39,213 nt of DNA from an uncultured Eubacteriales bacterium (GTDB taxonomy: Bacteria; Bacillota; Clostridia; Oscillospirales; CAG-272): NCBI GenBank assembly GCA_949451655.1, contig CASTST010000007.1, positions 1-39,213 on the forward strand. Direction: 5' to 3'. Below the pieces are notes generated by a model that ran no database searches, was not told where the DNA came from, and saw only the letters and a program-made list of their open reading frames with translations. The position numbers and the translations under genes are program-made. This document shows, one piece after another, positions 8,799 through 17,106 of this stretch (the first letter of the stretch is position 1; each line of letters starts with the position of its first letter).

Positions 8799-9290
8799 AT
8801 GCATATCAATATTGTTTTGGTGGAACCGGAAATTCCGCAGAATACGGGTAATATCGCGCGCACCTGTGCTGCCACAGGTGCGTCTCTGCATCTTATTGAG
8901 CCTCTTGGATTCCGCATTGATGATGCGAAATTGAAACGGGCTGGACTGGATTATTGGCACAGTCTGGATATTCATTATTATAAGGGGGTGGATGACTTTT
9001 TTGAGAAGCATCCGGACGCGGATTTCTATTGCTTTTCTACAAAGGCAGAAAAAGATTATACCCAGATTCAATATCCGCAGGAGACATATCTTTTGTTCGG
9101 GAAAGAGACCCGGGGGCTGCCAGAGGATTTTCTGCGGGAACATTATGACCGGTGTGTACGTCTGCCCATGCGGCAGGGTCTGCGTAGCTTGAATTTATCC
9201 AATGCGGTGGCGATCGGCGTGTATGAAGTGCTGCGGCAGGGGAATTTTGCCGGGCTGCAATGCGCCGGAGCGATACCGGGAGAAGAATAA
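8799..9290 (+). CDS. trmL: tRNA (cytidine/uridine-34 2'-O)-methyltransferase TrmL
   Basis: 163 residues, the normal size for this minimal SPOUT enzyme, which methylates the ribose of wobble base 34 in certain leucine tRNAs using S-adenosylmethionine. Family motifs are clear: INIVLVEPEIPQNTGNIART at the N-terminus (motif 1), LLFGKETRGLP (motif 2), and RLPMRQGLRSLNLSNAVAI, which forms the trefoil knot and cofactor pocket (motif 3). It starts at an ATG 41 bases after a good promoter, with AGGACAGGAT upstream at a rather long spacing. It is followed after 35 bases by an SGNH hydrolase gene that is probably co-transcribed. Confidence 0.95.
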   Translation: MHINIVLVEPEIPQNTGNIARTCAATGASLHLIEPLGFRIDDAKLKRAGLDYWHSLDIHYYKGVDDFFEKHPDADFYCFSTKAEKDYTQIQYPQETYLLFGKETRGLPEDFLREHYDRCVRLPMRQGLRSLNLSNAVAIGVYEVLRQGNFAGLQCAGAIPGEE

Positions 9291-9325
9291 AAGTAAGGGA
9301 ATTTTTAAAATAAAGGGGTACAAAC

Positions 9326-9943
9326 ATGAAGATTTTATTTCAGGGAGATTCTATCACAGACGGCGGACGGGACCGCAGCGACTGTCATCATTTGGGCGGC
9401 GGATATGCGTATTATGCAGCAAGAGAGATTCAGAATCGGCATCCCTATCTGGAACTGGAATTTATGAACTACGGACTCAGCGGCAGACAAACTGGAGATC
9501 TGGTGGAGTGTTGGAAAGAGCAATGTACCGATTTGCAGCCGGATTTCGTATCCGTTTTAATTGGTGTAAACGATACATGGCACCGGGCGGAAACCAGAGA
9601 ATGGCTACCGGATGCGAAATTTGAGGAAAACTATCAGTATATTCTGGAAGAAATCAAAAGAAAGACAAATGCCAAAATTCTGATGATGGAGCAGTTTTTG
9701 CTGCCGGCACAGGATAAGGAATTTTTCCGGGAGGACGTGTTCCCGAAAATTATGATTACCCGTAAACTGGCGCGTCAGTATGCGGACGCATATATTCCGC
9801 TGGACGGAATCTTTGCGGCGGTCTGTGTGGAAAAGGACGCCCAGTATTGGTCGGAGGACGGTGTGCATCCTACGCTGAACAGCTGCAAGCTGATGGGCAC
9901 TTTGTATGCCAATGCGTTTGACCATATTTATTATAAGAAATAA
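9326..9943 (+). CDS. SGNH/GDSL-type esterase or lipase
   Basis: 205 residues without a signal peptide, so probably cytoplasmic. All four SGNH blocks are present: GDSIT near residue 7 with the catalytic serine, the glycine in NYGLSG, the asparagine in IGVNDTW, and DGVHPT near the C-terminus with the catalytic Asp-His pair. Enzymes of this compact type remove acetyl or other acyl groups from carbohydrates and related compounds; the substrate cannot be told from the sequence. AAGGGG sits at the right distance before the ATG. A perfect 13-base-pair terminator follows the stop directly, ending the trmL transcript. Confidence 0.9.
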   Translation: MKILFQGDSITDGGRDRSDCHHLGGGYAYYAAREIQNRHPYLELEFMNYGLSGRQTGDLVECWKEQCTDLQPDFVSVLIGVNDTWHRAETREWLPDAKFEENYQYILEEIKRKTNAKILMMEQFLLPAQDKEFFREDVFPKIMITRKLARQYADAYIPLDGIFAAVCVEKDAQYWSEDGVHPTLNSCKLMGTLYANAFDHIYYKK

Positions 9944-9948
9944 ACTGT

Positions 9949-9979
9949 AAAGCAGCCGGTCACTTGGACCGGCTGCTTT
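9949..9979 (+). terminator. Terminator hairpin after the SGNH hydrolase gene
   Basis: AAAGCAGCCGGTC (9949-9961) pairs perfectly with GACCGGCTGCTTT (9967-9979) around the loop ACTTG. The T-tract is only three bases. The right arm runs directly into the barnase-like remnant. Confidence 0.8.
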
Positions 9980-10208
9980 GGGGATCAGGGAAAATTTAGC
10001 TATTGTAGCGCCTGGAAAAATGATTGGCGGAGATGTATATGAAAATATGGATTTACGCCTGCCTGAAAAGGCGGGGCGGGTGTGGTATGAATGTGATGTC
10101 GATTATACAATAGGGTATAGAAACAATATGCGTATGGTTTATTCTAATGATGGATTGATTTTTTACACGCACAATCACTATAAAACCTTTGTCGAAGTTT
10201 GTTTTTAG
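9951..10208 (+). pseudogene. 5'-truncated barnase-type ribonuclease
   Basis: From LGIRENLAIVAPGKMIGGDV to the end the translation follows barnase (from about residue 33 to the C-terminus) with only short differences. The conserved parts include the Gly-Gly-Asp turn, RVWYECDVDYT, YRNNMRMVYSNDGLI and THNHYKTF. The barnase catalytic Glu73, Arg87 and His102 all have counterparts. The first third, including helix 1 and Lys27, is missing, and the homology begins within the terminator of the preceding gene. There is no plausible start (a TTG at 9978 without a ribosome binding site). It is best read as a remnant of a secreted or polymorphic-toxin nuclease domain that lost its delivery part. A barstar gene follows 73 bases later. 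The region is AT-rich compared with its neighbours, which fits lateral origin. Confidence 0.85.
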
Positions 10209-10281
10209 GGGAGTTAGATAGGTATAATAAATAACATTTATACAATTCACCTTGCGTGGAGAGGAGAAAGTGGAGATTATT

Positions 10282-10572
10282 ATGGCAAAATATATTGTGG
10301 ATTTTACGGGCAGTAAGTCTTTGAAAGATATCCATACACGGTTTAAACAGGTTTTTGATTTTCCAGATTATTATGGTGAAAATTGGAGTGCCTTTTGGGA
10401 TTGTATAACAGATATGATAGGGGATCCCATGTATATTGAGGTTTATGGATTGGCAGATTTGCAGAAATTATCGGAAAAACATGCAAACATTTTTAAAAAA
10501 TGTATGGAGGATTTACTGCATTATGCAGGTGGCAAATATTCGCATATAACACATGTCAGATATATTGATTGA
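10282..10572 (+). CDS. Barstar-family ribonuclease inhibitor
   Basis: 96 residues. It begins with IVDFTG and contains the diagnostic helix DYYGENWSAFWDCI at residues 29-42, which in barstar plugs the barnase active site. The equivalent of barstar Asp39 is Asp40, but the usual Asp35 is replaced by Ser36. The protein would protect the cell from a barnase-like RNase. It stands directly downstream of a truncated barnase gene, so either it persists as an orphan immunity gene or it acts on an unlinked enzyme. The ATG at 10282 is preceded by GGAG at good distance; the frame is open 30 bases further up. A strong terminator follows the stop. Confidence 0.93.
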   Translation: MAKYIVDFTGSKSLKDIHTRFKQVFDFPDYYGENWSAFWDCITDMIGDPMYIEVYGLADLQKLSEKHANIFKKCMEDLLHYAGGKYSHITHVRYID

Positions 10573-10582
10573 AAAAGACCGG

Positions 10583-10617
10583 GTACAAAGTTCTCTATAG
10601 GGAGCTTTGTACATTTT
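10583..10617 (+). terminator. Terminator after the barstar gene
   Basis: GTACAAAGTTCTC (10583-10595) pairs with GGGAGCTTTGTAC (10600-10612), 13 positions with two G-T wobbles, around the loop TATA. ATTTT follows. Confidence 0.8.
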
Positions 10618-10619
10618 GG

Positions 10620-11140
10620 GTTGCAAACCTCCCCCTCAGCAAAGGGAGGTGGCATGCCCAAGCGCAGCAATCATGACGGGTGATTGTTCACCCAACAAAC
10701 TAAGCCCCCCTTGTGCAAAGGGGGGTGAGTTTTGCGTGCAAAACTCGGGGGGGGGGATTGTCTAAGCTATCATTTTAAATGATCTGCAAATCAGAGGTTT
10801 GTGCAAACAATCCCTCACCCGCTGCGCGGGAGATTCCTTTAGAGGGGGAGGCTTATGACGTTTTGCTTTGTGGGAGTTCCCTGGGCGGGGGAACTAAAAA
10901 TTGGTAATTTACAGTGTGCTATCCCCTTTGTACAGAAATACAAAAATCCGAATGAAAGGCCCCCTTGTGCAAAGGGGGCTGTCATGCCTACGGCATGACC
11001 GGGGGATTGTCTAAGCTATCATTATTGAATAATCTGCAAATCAGCGTTTTGTGCAGACAATCCCTCACCCGCTGCGCGGGATGCTCCAGGAGTTCGCATA
11101 GCGAACTCCACACAAGGGAGCCTTATGAAGTTTGTGCTGC
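10620..11140. repeat. Gene-free region with two full palindromic elements
   Basis: Copy one (about 10702-10854) has CCCCCC...GGGGGG and GAGTTTTGC...GCAAAACTC hairpins, GGGATTGT at 10754, a core ending in ACAATCCC at 10814, then CCCGCTGCGCGGG and a degenerate last stem. Copy two (about 10955-11124) has the same order with different hairpins (GTCATGCC...GGCATGAC) and core ends at 11003 and 11064. An extra GGAGTTCGC...GCGAACTCC stem lies at 11089-11109. The two cores are clearly related (both contain GCTATCATT and ATCTGCAAATCAG). A degenerate third copy lies at 10625-10695. No coding sequence is seen. Confidence 0.85.
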
Positions 11141-11167
11141 TTGAAAGCTTCTTTTGTATTGCGAAGC

Positions 11168-13603
11168 TTATTCCTTTTCGTAGACGATACTGCCATCTTG
11201 CAGTACGGCGTGGACACGATCTCCTTCCCGAATTCTTCCGGAAAGCATTTCTTCCGAAAATCCGTCCTCTACCTTCCGGACGATTGCACGGCGCAGCGGT
11301 CTTGCACCGTATATCGGATCAAACCCTTCCTTGGCAAGCATTGCAGTTACTGCATCGTCAAAGGAAATCTGGATTCCCTGTGCCGCAATCCGATTTGCAA
11401 CCTCCCGGAGCATCAGAGATGCGATTTGTTGAATATCTGTATCTGTCAGCTTGTTAAAGATAACAATTTCATCTACACGGTTCAGAAATTCCGGACGGAA
11501 GGTGCGTTTCAACGCATCCATAACGTCCCGGCGCATGTCTGCGTCGCCGTTATCCTTTTCCGGCGCAAAGCCCAGCTTTTTCGGCTCCACAATGTTGCCG
11601 GCACCTACGTTGGAGGTCATAATAATAACAGTATTTTTAAAATCGACCCGTCTGCCCTGGGCGTCGGTGAGAATACCGTCCTCCAGAATCTGCAGGAGAA
11701 TGTTGAACACATCCGGATGCGCCTTTTCAATTTCATCGAACAGTACGACAGAGTAAGGATGGCGGCGGATTTTTTCTGTAAGTTGCCCGCCTTCATCATA
11801 GCCCACATATCCGGGAGGGGAACCGATCATTTTGGAGGTGCTGTGCTTCTCCATATATTCTGACATGTCGATGCGGATCATAGCGTTTTCATCGCCGAAC
11901 ATTACGTCTGCCAGTGCCTTGGTCAATTCCGTTTTTCCTACTCCGGTGGGACCTAGGAAAATAAAGGAACCAACGGGACGGTTCGGGTCCTTCAATCCGG
12001 TGCGTCCACGGCGAATTGCTTTTGCAACTGCTTCCACAGCTGCGTCCTGCCCGATGATCCGCTCTTTCAGCAGCTGATCCAGATGGAGCATCCGCTCGCT
12101 TTCTTCTCCTGCCAGTTTTTTCACAGGAATACCCGTCCAGGCGGTAATGATATCCTCAATGTCGCCGCGGCTTACCACAGCGTCCGTAGGCTGGGTGGGA
12201 TCCTTGCGTTGTGCGCCGATCTGATCCTGTAATGCTTTTTCATTGTCCCGCAGCTTTGCTGCTCGTTCGTAATCCTCACCTAAAATGGCTTCCTCTTTTT
12301 CAGCGGTGACACTGCGCAGCTTTTCTTCCAGTTCCTTTACCTCCGGGGTAGGCGTAAAACCCTTGATCCGCAGGCGGGAAGCTGCTTCGTCTATCAGGTC
12401 GATGGCTTTGTCCGGCAGGAATCGGTCTCCAATATACCGAACAGACAACTGTACTGCGGCTTCGATTGCCTCATCGGAGATTTTCAGCTTGTGGTGGGCT
12501 TCGTATTTGTCCCGCAGTCCCATAAGAATCTGCACAGCTTCTTCCGGTGAGGGTTCTCCTACCAGAACGGACTGGAACCGACGTTCCAGCGCCGCGTCTT
12601 TTTCGATATGCTTGCGGTATTCGTCAATGGTGGTTGCTCCGATCAGCTGCATTGCACCACGCGCCAGCGCCGGTTTAATGATATTTGCCGCATCTACAGC
12701 ACCTTCCGCACCGCCGGCACCGATAATGGTGTGAATTTCATCCACAAAAAGGATGATGCGGGGATCCTTTGCAACTTCCTCCATAACGCCTTTCATGCGT
12801 TCTTCAAATTCGCCCCGGTATTTTGCGCCCGCGACCATGGAGGAAATATCCAGCGTTACAATGATTTTGTCCCGCAGATTTTCCGGCACGGCGCCGTCTG
12901 TGATCCGCTGTGCCAAACCCTCCACCACGGCAGTTTTACCCACGCCGGGTTCCCCGATCAGACAGGGATTGTTTTTGGTTCTTCTGGATAGAATTTGAAT
13001 CACCCGTTCTGTTTCAGCGTCTCTGCCGATGATAGGATCTATGCGTCCTTCCTTTGCCAGCTTGCACAGGTTTGTGCCGAATTTGGACAAGGTGGGCGCG
13101 CCGAGGATGGAATCCTTTTCATTTTTGGAAGCGGATTTTTGTGTGCCCTCATTCCGCTCTTCTTCGAAGCCGGCTCCGAAATATTCAAACAGGTCGTTTT
13201 TGATATCGGAGACAGACGCATTTTGGGCGCGAATCAGTTTGTTTGCAAAGCTTTCTGTTTCACTGATAATTGCAAGAAGCAGATGCTCCGTGCCAATATA
13301 GTTATGAGACATTCTGGAAGATGCAAAGGAGCTTTCTTCAATCACTTTCTTTGTCATAGGGGTCATGTCGGCTGCCGATACTGCGGAGGGGGCTCCGGTT
13401 CCTACGGAAGAAGCGATCAGCTCTCTTGTGGATTCTGTATTCACACCTCGTTCGTTCAGAATTCGGCATGCAATGCTGTCGTCTGTCAGCAGCAGTCCCA
13501 TGAGGATATGCTCTGTGCCCACATAGGTATGTCCCATTTCCTGAGCAGTAGCCAGCGCCTGGGTCAGCGCATGCTGGGCTTTTTGTGTAAATCTGTTATT
13601 CAT
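11168..13603 (-). CDS. clpC: ClpC, AAA+ unfoldase of the Clp protease
   Basis: 811 residues. ClpC unfolds damaged or phosphoarginine-tagged proteins and feeds them to ClpP. The N-terminal double Clp-N repeat starts with [20 protein letters not shown]. The first AAA+ module has [10 protein letters not shown] and [14 protein letters not shown]-like middle segment ([14 protein letters not shown]) binds the McsB or MecA adaptor. The second module has [10 protein letters not shown] and [14 protein letters not shown], and the end is a D2 small domain with GARPLRRAI. The ATG at 13603 gives the usual MNNRF start with GAGTGAG upstream; an ATG at 13609 and a GTG at 13615 are alternatives. It is the last gene of the ctsR operon, 58 bases after mcsB. 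A palindromic repeat lies beyond its stop. Confidence 0.97.
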   Translation of the reverse strand: MNNRFTQKAQHALTQALATAQEMGHTYVGTEHILMGLLLTDDSIACRILNERGVNTESTRELIASSVGTGAPSAVSAADMTPMTKKVIEESSFASSRMSHNYIGTEHLLLAIISETESFANKLIRAQNASVSDIKNDLFEYFGAGFEEERNEGTQKSASKNEKDSILGAPTLSKFGTNLCKLAKEGRIDPIIGRDAETERVIQILSRRTKNNPCLIGEPGVGKTAVVEGLAQRITDGAVPENLRDKIIVTLDISSMVAGAKYRGEFEERMKGVMEEVAKDPRIILFVDEIHTIIGAGGAEGAVDAANIIKPALARGAMQLIGATTIDEYRKHIEKDAALERRFQSVLVGEPSPEEAVQILMGLRDKYEAHHKLKISDEAIEAAVQLSVRYIGDRFLPDKAIDLIDEAASRLRIKGFTPTPEVKELEEKLRSVTAEKEEAILGEDYERAAKLRDNEKALQDQIGAQRKDPTQPTDAVVSRGDIEDIITAWTGIPVKKLAGEESERMLHLDQLLKERIIGQDAAVEAVAKAIRRGRTGLKDPNRPVGSFIFLGPTGVGKTELTKALADVMFGDENAMIRIDMSEYMEKHSTSKMIGSPPGYVGYDEGGQLTEKIRRHPYSVVLFDEIEKAHPDVFNILLQILEDGILTDAQGRRVDFKNTVIIMTSNVGAGNIVEPKKLGFAPEKDNGDADMRRDVMDALKRTFRPEFLNRVDEIVIFNKLTDTDIQQIASLMLREVANRIAAQGIQISFDDAVTAMLAKEGFDPIYGARPLRRAIVRKVEDGFSEEMLSGRIREGDRVHAVLQDGSIVYEKE

Positions 13604-13660
13604 ATTCATTCTCACTCTTTCTGTTGCAGTATATGTAGTATATGCCTGCGCCGGCGCAAT

Positions 13661-14677
13661 TTAACCAAATTGCTGTGTGCTTGTCCGAAGCTGCTCGGCA
13701 CGCAGCTTGTCACGCTGGGGGGCGGACAGCGGTTCCTTCGATTTGGCAGTCAGTGTTGCAGGCATGCATTGGATCAGCAGTGTGTCCAACTGGGAATAGG
13801 TTATATTTTTGCAAATTTCCATGGCAATTCCCATGCGAACGTCAGCATAAAGACGGTACAATTCTTCTGTATCCATCATATATGCACTGCGCATTGTTCC
13901 CAGTGCGCGCATGACCCGATCTCGCAGGAGATCTTCATTATTTTCCAAAAGCTGCTGTCTTGTTTCCCGCTCCGCCTGGGCAATGGTGCCGGTAGCCTGA
14001 CGCAGATTGTTCAGGATTTCTTCTTCTGTGGCTCCTTGGGTGACGCAGTTGGAAAACTGATACAGGCATCCTTTGGCTGCGCTGCCTTCACCGGTGGTGC
14101 CCCGCACGGTAAGTCCGATTTTGGAAAGCTGCCCTTGAATACTTTTGATTCTGCCGGTAGCAGTCAGTGCAGGGAGAAACATCATCACGGAGATACGCAG
14201 TCCGGTTCCAAGATTGGTGGGGCAATGGGTCAGATATCCCAACTCCTCATCAAAAGCCACATGAAGTTTCGCATCAATGGCTGCGTCTGCTTTCAGTGCG
14301 GCTTCCATAGCGCCTTTTGGATCAAATCCACCCCGGATACACTGGATGCGGAGATGATCTTCTTCGCACACCATAATATAAACTTGTTTTTCATCGTTTT
14401 CTATCATTGCACAAGGCGTGTTTTTTCTTGCAAATTCCGGACTGACCAAATGTTTTTCTACCAGAGACAGTTTTTCATTTTCCGTCACTTTGGAGAAATC
14501 TGTAAAGGTGTATCCCTGCTCTGCTGCAAACACAGCGCGGACTTTTTCGATAATTTCCTTTGCGCCTGTCTGATCCAGCCGGGGCTCAAAGGGGTAGTCT
14601 ACTAAATTGCGGGCGAGCCGCACTCTGGTGGATACAAAAACATCTCTGTCTGTTCCTTCTGTTTCATACCAATACAT
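13661..14677 (-). CDS. mcsB: Protein arginine kinase McsB
   Basis: 338 residues. McsB is related to creatine and arginine kinases and phosphorylates arginine in misfolded proteins and in CtsR, marking them for ClpCP. Visible motifs are STRVRLARNL at the N-terminus, the acidic catalytic loop CEEDHLRIQ (about residues 104-112), LTHCPTNLGTGLRISVMM with the active-site cysteine near residue 152, and the phosphoarginine-binding RDxxRA motif (RDRVMRALG, about residue 250). Residues expected for activity therefore appear present. It lies between mcsA (36 bases upstream) and clpC in the standard order and is controlled by the CtsR operator before ctsR. Confidence 0.96.
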   Translation of the reverse strand: MYWYETEGTDRDVFVSTRVRLARNLVDYPFEPRLDQTGAKEIIEKVRAVFAAEQGYTFTDFSKVTENEKLSLVEKHLVSPEFARKNTPCAMIENDEKQVYIMVCEEDHLRIQCIRGGFDPKGAMEAALKADAAIDAKLHVAFDEELGYLTHCPTNLGTGLRISVMMFLPALTATGRIKSIQGQLSKIGLTVRGTTGEGSAAKGCLYQFSNCVTQGATEEEILNNLRQATGTIAQAERETRQQLLENNEDLLRDRVMRALGTMRSAYMMDTEELYRLYADVRMGIAMEICKNITYSQLDTLLIQCMPATLTAKSKEPLSAPQRDKLRAEQLRTSTQQFG

Positions 14678-14713
14678 ATTTATGACCGTTCCTTTCTGTC
14701 TATGATAAATGGG

Positions 14714-15211
14714 TTACTGGGCGCGCAGATCCCGGATCTGATCCCGCAGCTGCGCCGCTTTTTCGTACTCTTCCGCTTCAATTGCTTTTTTCAGTGCACT
14801 CTCCAACTCTGCTATTTTTTCCATAGCTGTGCGCTTTGCCTGAAACTTTTCAGGCGCGCGACCTCTGTGTACTGCCGCACCGTGCAGCCGTTTCAGAGTG
14901 GGGGCAAGTTCCTCCCGGAAGGAGGTGTAGCACGCGGGGCATCCGACTTTTCCGTTTTCTGCAAGCTGCCGGAAGGTTGCGCCGCACAGGGAGCATTTCT
15001 TTTCTGCTTTCTTTTGCTGAATTTTCGGGGCAACCCCGGCAAACAGGCTTCCCAGCAGATTGCCTCCTAGAGGATCTGCAAAGAAACTGTTGTTTTCCTT
15101 TTCCACCTCGTTTGCGCAGTCATTGCACAAGGCGTATTTTGTTTCTTTTCCGTTTATGATTTCTCTGTAAAAAACTGTTGCTTCTTTTGCGTGGCATCTT
15201 GTGCATTTCAT
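14714..15211 (-). CDS. mcsA: McsA, zinc-finger activator of McsB
   Basis: 165 residues. There are four CxxC pairs: CTRC and CNDC in the first 30 residues, then CSLC and CPAC around residues 73-95, expected to bind two zinc ions. The C-terminus ends in a UVR motif (EEYEKAAQLRDQIRDL) of the kind also seen in ClpC and UvrB. McsA activates the McsB kinase and responds to heat, metal and thiol stress. The gene sits between ctsR and mcsB, as in Bacillus. Confidence 0.95.
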   Translation of the reverse strand: MKCTRCHAKEATVFYREIINGKETKYALCNDCANEVEKENNSFFADPLGGNLLGSLFAGVAPKIQQKKAEKKCSLCGATFRQLAENGKVGCPACYTSFREELAPTLKRLHGAAVHRGRAPEKFQAKRTAMEKIAELESALKKAIEAEEYEKAAQLRDQIRDLRAQ

Positions 15212-15249
15212 TGTATGTCTTTCCTTTCTTTTTGCATTCTTATATAATT

Positions 15250-15702
15250 TTACTGCATGAGTGTCATTAAAATGTGACGCAATATGTCGGCGCGAACCAT
15301 GTTTCTTCCCGGCTGTTGAATCCGTTCCAGCGCCGAGTTACAGACTGCCGCCGTTATAATTGCGGCTTCCTGCTCCTGCACGATTTCATTATCCAAAAGG
15401 TTCCGTATATATGCCCGGGCTTCTTCCTCGGAAACGCTGTCTCCCATCGCGTGGAAAAAGTGGGTTAAGTATCCGTTTTTGGACATGGGCGCCCGAACAA
15501 TGCGGATGTATCCGCCGCCGCCCCGCCGGCTTTCGGTGATGTATCCGCGCTGGGGGGTAAAGCGGGAGGAGATCACGTAGCTGACCTGGCTGGGAACACA
15601 TCCAAGCTTCGCTGCCAAATCGTTTCGTTTTACACTTGCGGTTCCTTCTCCTTCTTCGATCATTTGTTCAATGAGTTTTGCTATATGTTCAGATAAAAGC
15701 AT
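15250..15702 (-). CDS. ctsR: Heat-shock repressor CtsR
   Basis: 150 residues. The N-terminal winged helix-turn-helix (KLGCVPSQVSYVISSRFTPQ) is followed by the CtsR beta-wing with the ESRRGGGGYIRI glycine-rich tip, which senses temperature in known CtsR proteins. A C-terminal dimerisation domain completes it. CtsR represses the clp operon until heat or McsB releases it from DNA. The ATG at 15702 fits the GGAGAGA just upstream and the usual start MLLSEHIAKLIEQM; the frame is open to 15747 but that would begin inside the promoter. A double CtsR box and promoter lie directly upstream, so the operon is autoregulated. Confidence 0.96.
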   Translation of the reverse strand: MLLSEHIAKLIEQMIEEGEGTASVKRNDLAAKLGCVPSQVSYVISSRFTPQRGYITESRRGGGGYIRIVRAPMSKNGYLTHFFHAMGDSVSEEEARAYIRNLLDNEIVQEQEAAIITAAVCNSALERIQQPGRNMVRADILRHILMTLMQ

Positions 15703-15735
15703 ATCATTTATCTCTCCGTTCTTTTTTCTATCGAT

Positions 15736-15781
15736 AGTATACATCAAAAGTCAAAGAAAGTCAAAGTCAAAGAAAGTCAAA
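15736..15781 (-). promoter_or_regulatory. ctsR operon promoter with a double CtsR operator
   Basis: On the plus strand AGTCAAAGAAAGTCAAA occurs at 15749-15765 and again at 15765-15781, sharing one base. Each matches the CtsR consensus RGTCAAANANRGTCAAA exactly. On the minus strand TTGACT (15759-15764) and TATACT (15736-15741) are 17 bases apart, and the -35 box lies within the first operator. Bound CtsR would block RNA polymerase directly. Confidence 0.95.
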
Positions 15782-15939
15782 CTGGTTTGATGGCGGCTTG
15801 CTATATGAAAAAAGTCTATGATTTTCTCGTTCTTTCTTTGAATTACGCATTTTTTTTAAATTTTGGATGTGAATTTACAAGTTGCTGTATCCGAAACCGG
15901 TTGATTTATCTTTATAATGTAGTATAATATTTTTAAGGT

Positions 15940-16350
15940 TTGCACAAACCCAAAGCCTCCCCCAGTAGAGGGAGGTATCTCGCGTTAAAAAAACTCTTAA
16001 GGCTCCCTTGTGCAAAGGGAGCTCCCGCGGAGCGGGTGAGGGATTGTTCCTGCTATCATTTAAGATAATTTACAAATCGGCAGTGTGTGCAGACAATTCC
16101 CCCGACATGCCTTGCGGCATGAAAGCTTCCTTTACTGCGGGAGCTTTAAGAGAGTTATGTTAGCGTGAGAAAGCTCCATTTACTGGGGAGGAGCCTAAGT
16201 GATTTTTTTAGCGTATGACATCTCCCTTTACTGGGGGGAGCCTAAGTGATTTTTTTAGCGTATGACATCTCCCTTTACTGGGGGGAGCCTTAAGAGAACT
16301 GGGAGCACCCAAGGCTATGCTGTGTGGCTCCAGCTGGGGGAGGCTTGCAG
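15940..16350. repeat. Gene-free region: one full palindromic element and a 47-bp tandem duplication
   Basis: A full element lies at about 15990-16130: CTCCCTTGTGCAAAGGGAG, CCCGCGGAGCGGG, GGGATTGT at 16040, a core ending at ACAATTCC (16100), then GACATGCCTTGCGGCATG. From 16191 a unit beginning GAGCCTAAGTGATTTTTTTA is repeated once exactly at 16238 (47-base period) and begins again at 16285. The unit ends with CTCCCTTTACTGGGGGG. 15782-15940 is AT-rich with no feature I can support. The response regulator start follows at 16386. Confidence 0.85.
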
Positions 16351-16385
16351 AGTATGCGTAAACTTGACATATAAAGGAGGGCATT

Positions 16386-17072
16386 ATGTATAAGCTTTTA
16401 ATTGTGGATGATGAAGAGAATATCCGGCGTTTGATATCCAAATACGCCGTTTTTGAAGGGCATGCTGTAGAAGAAGCTGCGGATGGAATGCAGGCGGTGC
16501 AGATGTGCCGGGATCAGACTTTTGATCTTGTAATCTGCGATATTATGATGCCTGAACTGGACGGATTTTCCGCATGCAGAGAAATACGCAAATTTTCTGA
16601 CGTTCCGATTATTATGCTTTCCGCCCGGGGCGAGGAGTACGACAAAATCAACGGGTTCAGTCTTGGAATTGACGACTATGTGGTAAAACCGTTTTCTCCT
16701 AAGGAACTGATGATGCGGGTGGAAGCGGTGCTGAACCGGTATCATACTGCGGCGCCGGAGATGGCAAAGAAGGATAACGTTTTTCAGCTGGAAGGACTGC
16801 GTATTGACTTGGCGGCGCGGATTGTATATGTGGACGGACAGCGTGCGGAGCTGTCGCCTAAGGAATATGATCTTCTGTTTTATATGCTGGAAAATAAAAA
16901 TATCGCATTGTCCAGAGAAAAGCTGATTACCCAGGTTTGGGGCTATGATTATTACGGAGATGACCGGACGCTGGACACACATATTAAACTGCTGCGCAAA
17001 AGTCTTGGACCCTATGCGAAGTTTATTGTTACGCTGAGGGGAGTTGGGTATCGTTTTGACACAGAGTCGTAA
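16386..17072 (+). CDS. OmpR/PhoB-family response regulator
   Basis: 228 residues. The receiver (1-120) has D8/D9, the phosphoacceptor D52 in ICDIMMP, Ser in MLSARGEE and the Lys of VVKPFSP. The C-terminal winged helix (about 135-225) contains ELSPKEYDLLFYMLEN, REKLITQVWGYDYYGDDRTL and the TLRGVGYRF ending typical of OmpR/PhoB proteins. It would bind direct-repeat DNA sites after phosphorylation by the kinase encoded immediately downstream. AAAGGAGG stands just before the ATG. The stimulus and target genes cannot be inferred; no transporter or resistance gene is adjacent. Confidence 0.95.
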   Translation: MYKLLIVDDEENIRRLISKYAVFEGHAVEEAADGMQAVQMCRDQTFDLVICDIMMPELDGFSACREIRKFSDVPIIMLSARGEEYDKINGFSLGIDDYVVKPFSPKELMMRVEAVLNRYHTAAPEMAKKDNVFQLEGLRIDLAARIVYVDGQRAELSPKEYDLLFYMLENKNIALSREKLITQVWGYDYYGDDRTLDTHIKLLRKSLGPYAKFIVTLRGVGYRFDTES

Positions 17073-17106
17073 AAAATGCCGGCGCGTAGGCAGACAGCCG
17101 GAAGGC

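Noticed and set aside
9944..10281. Full-length barnase gene with a start further upstream
   Set aside because: A stop codon at 9948-9950 closes the frame and the terminator of the SGNH gene occupies the place of the missing N-terminal third.
10702..11124. Palindromic elements as ordinary terminators or an insertion sequence
   Set aside because: The hairpins mostly lack T-tracts, occur in multiples, and no transposase frame is present inside or beside them; a non-autonomous repeat fits better.
12995..14605. 536-residue plus-strand frame opposite clpC and mcsB
   Set aside because: Antisense to two well conserved genes; cysteine- and histidine-rich translation with no recognisable domain.
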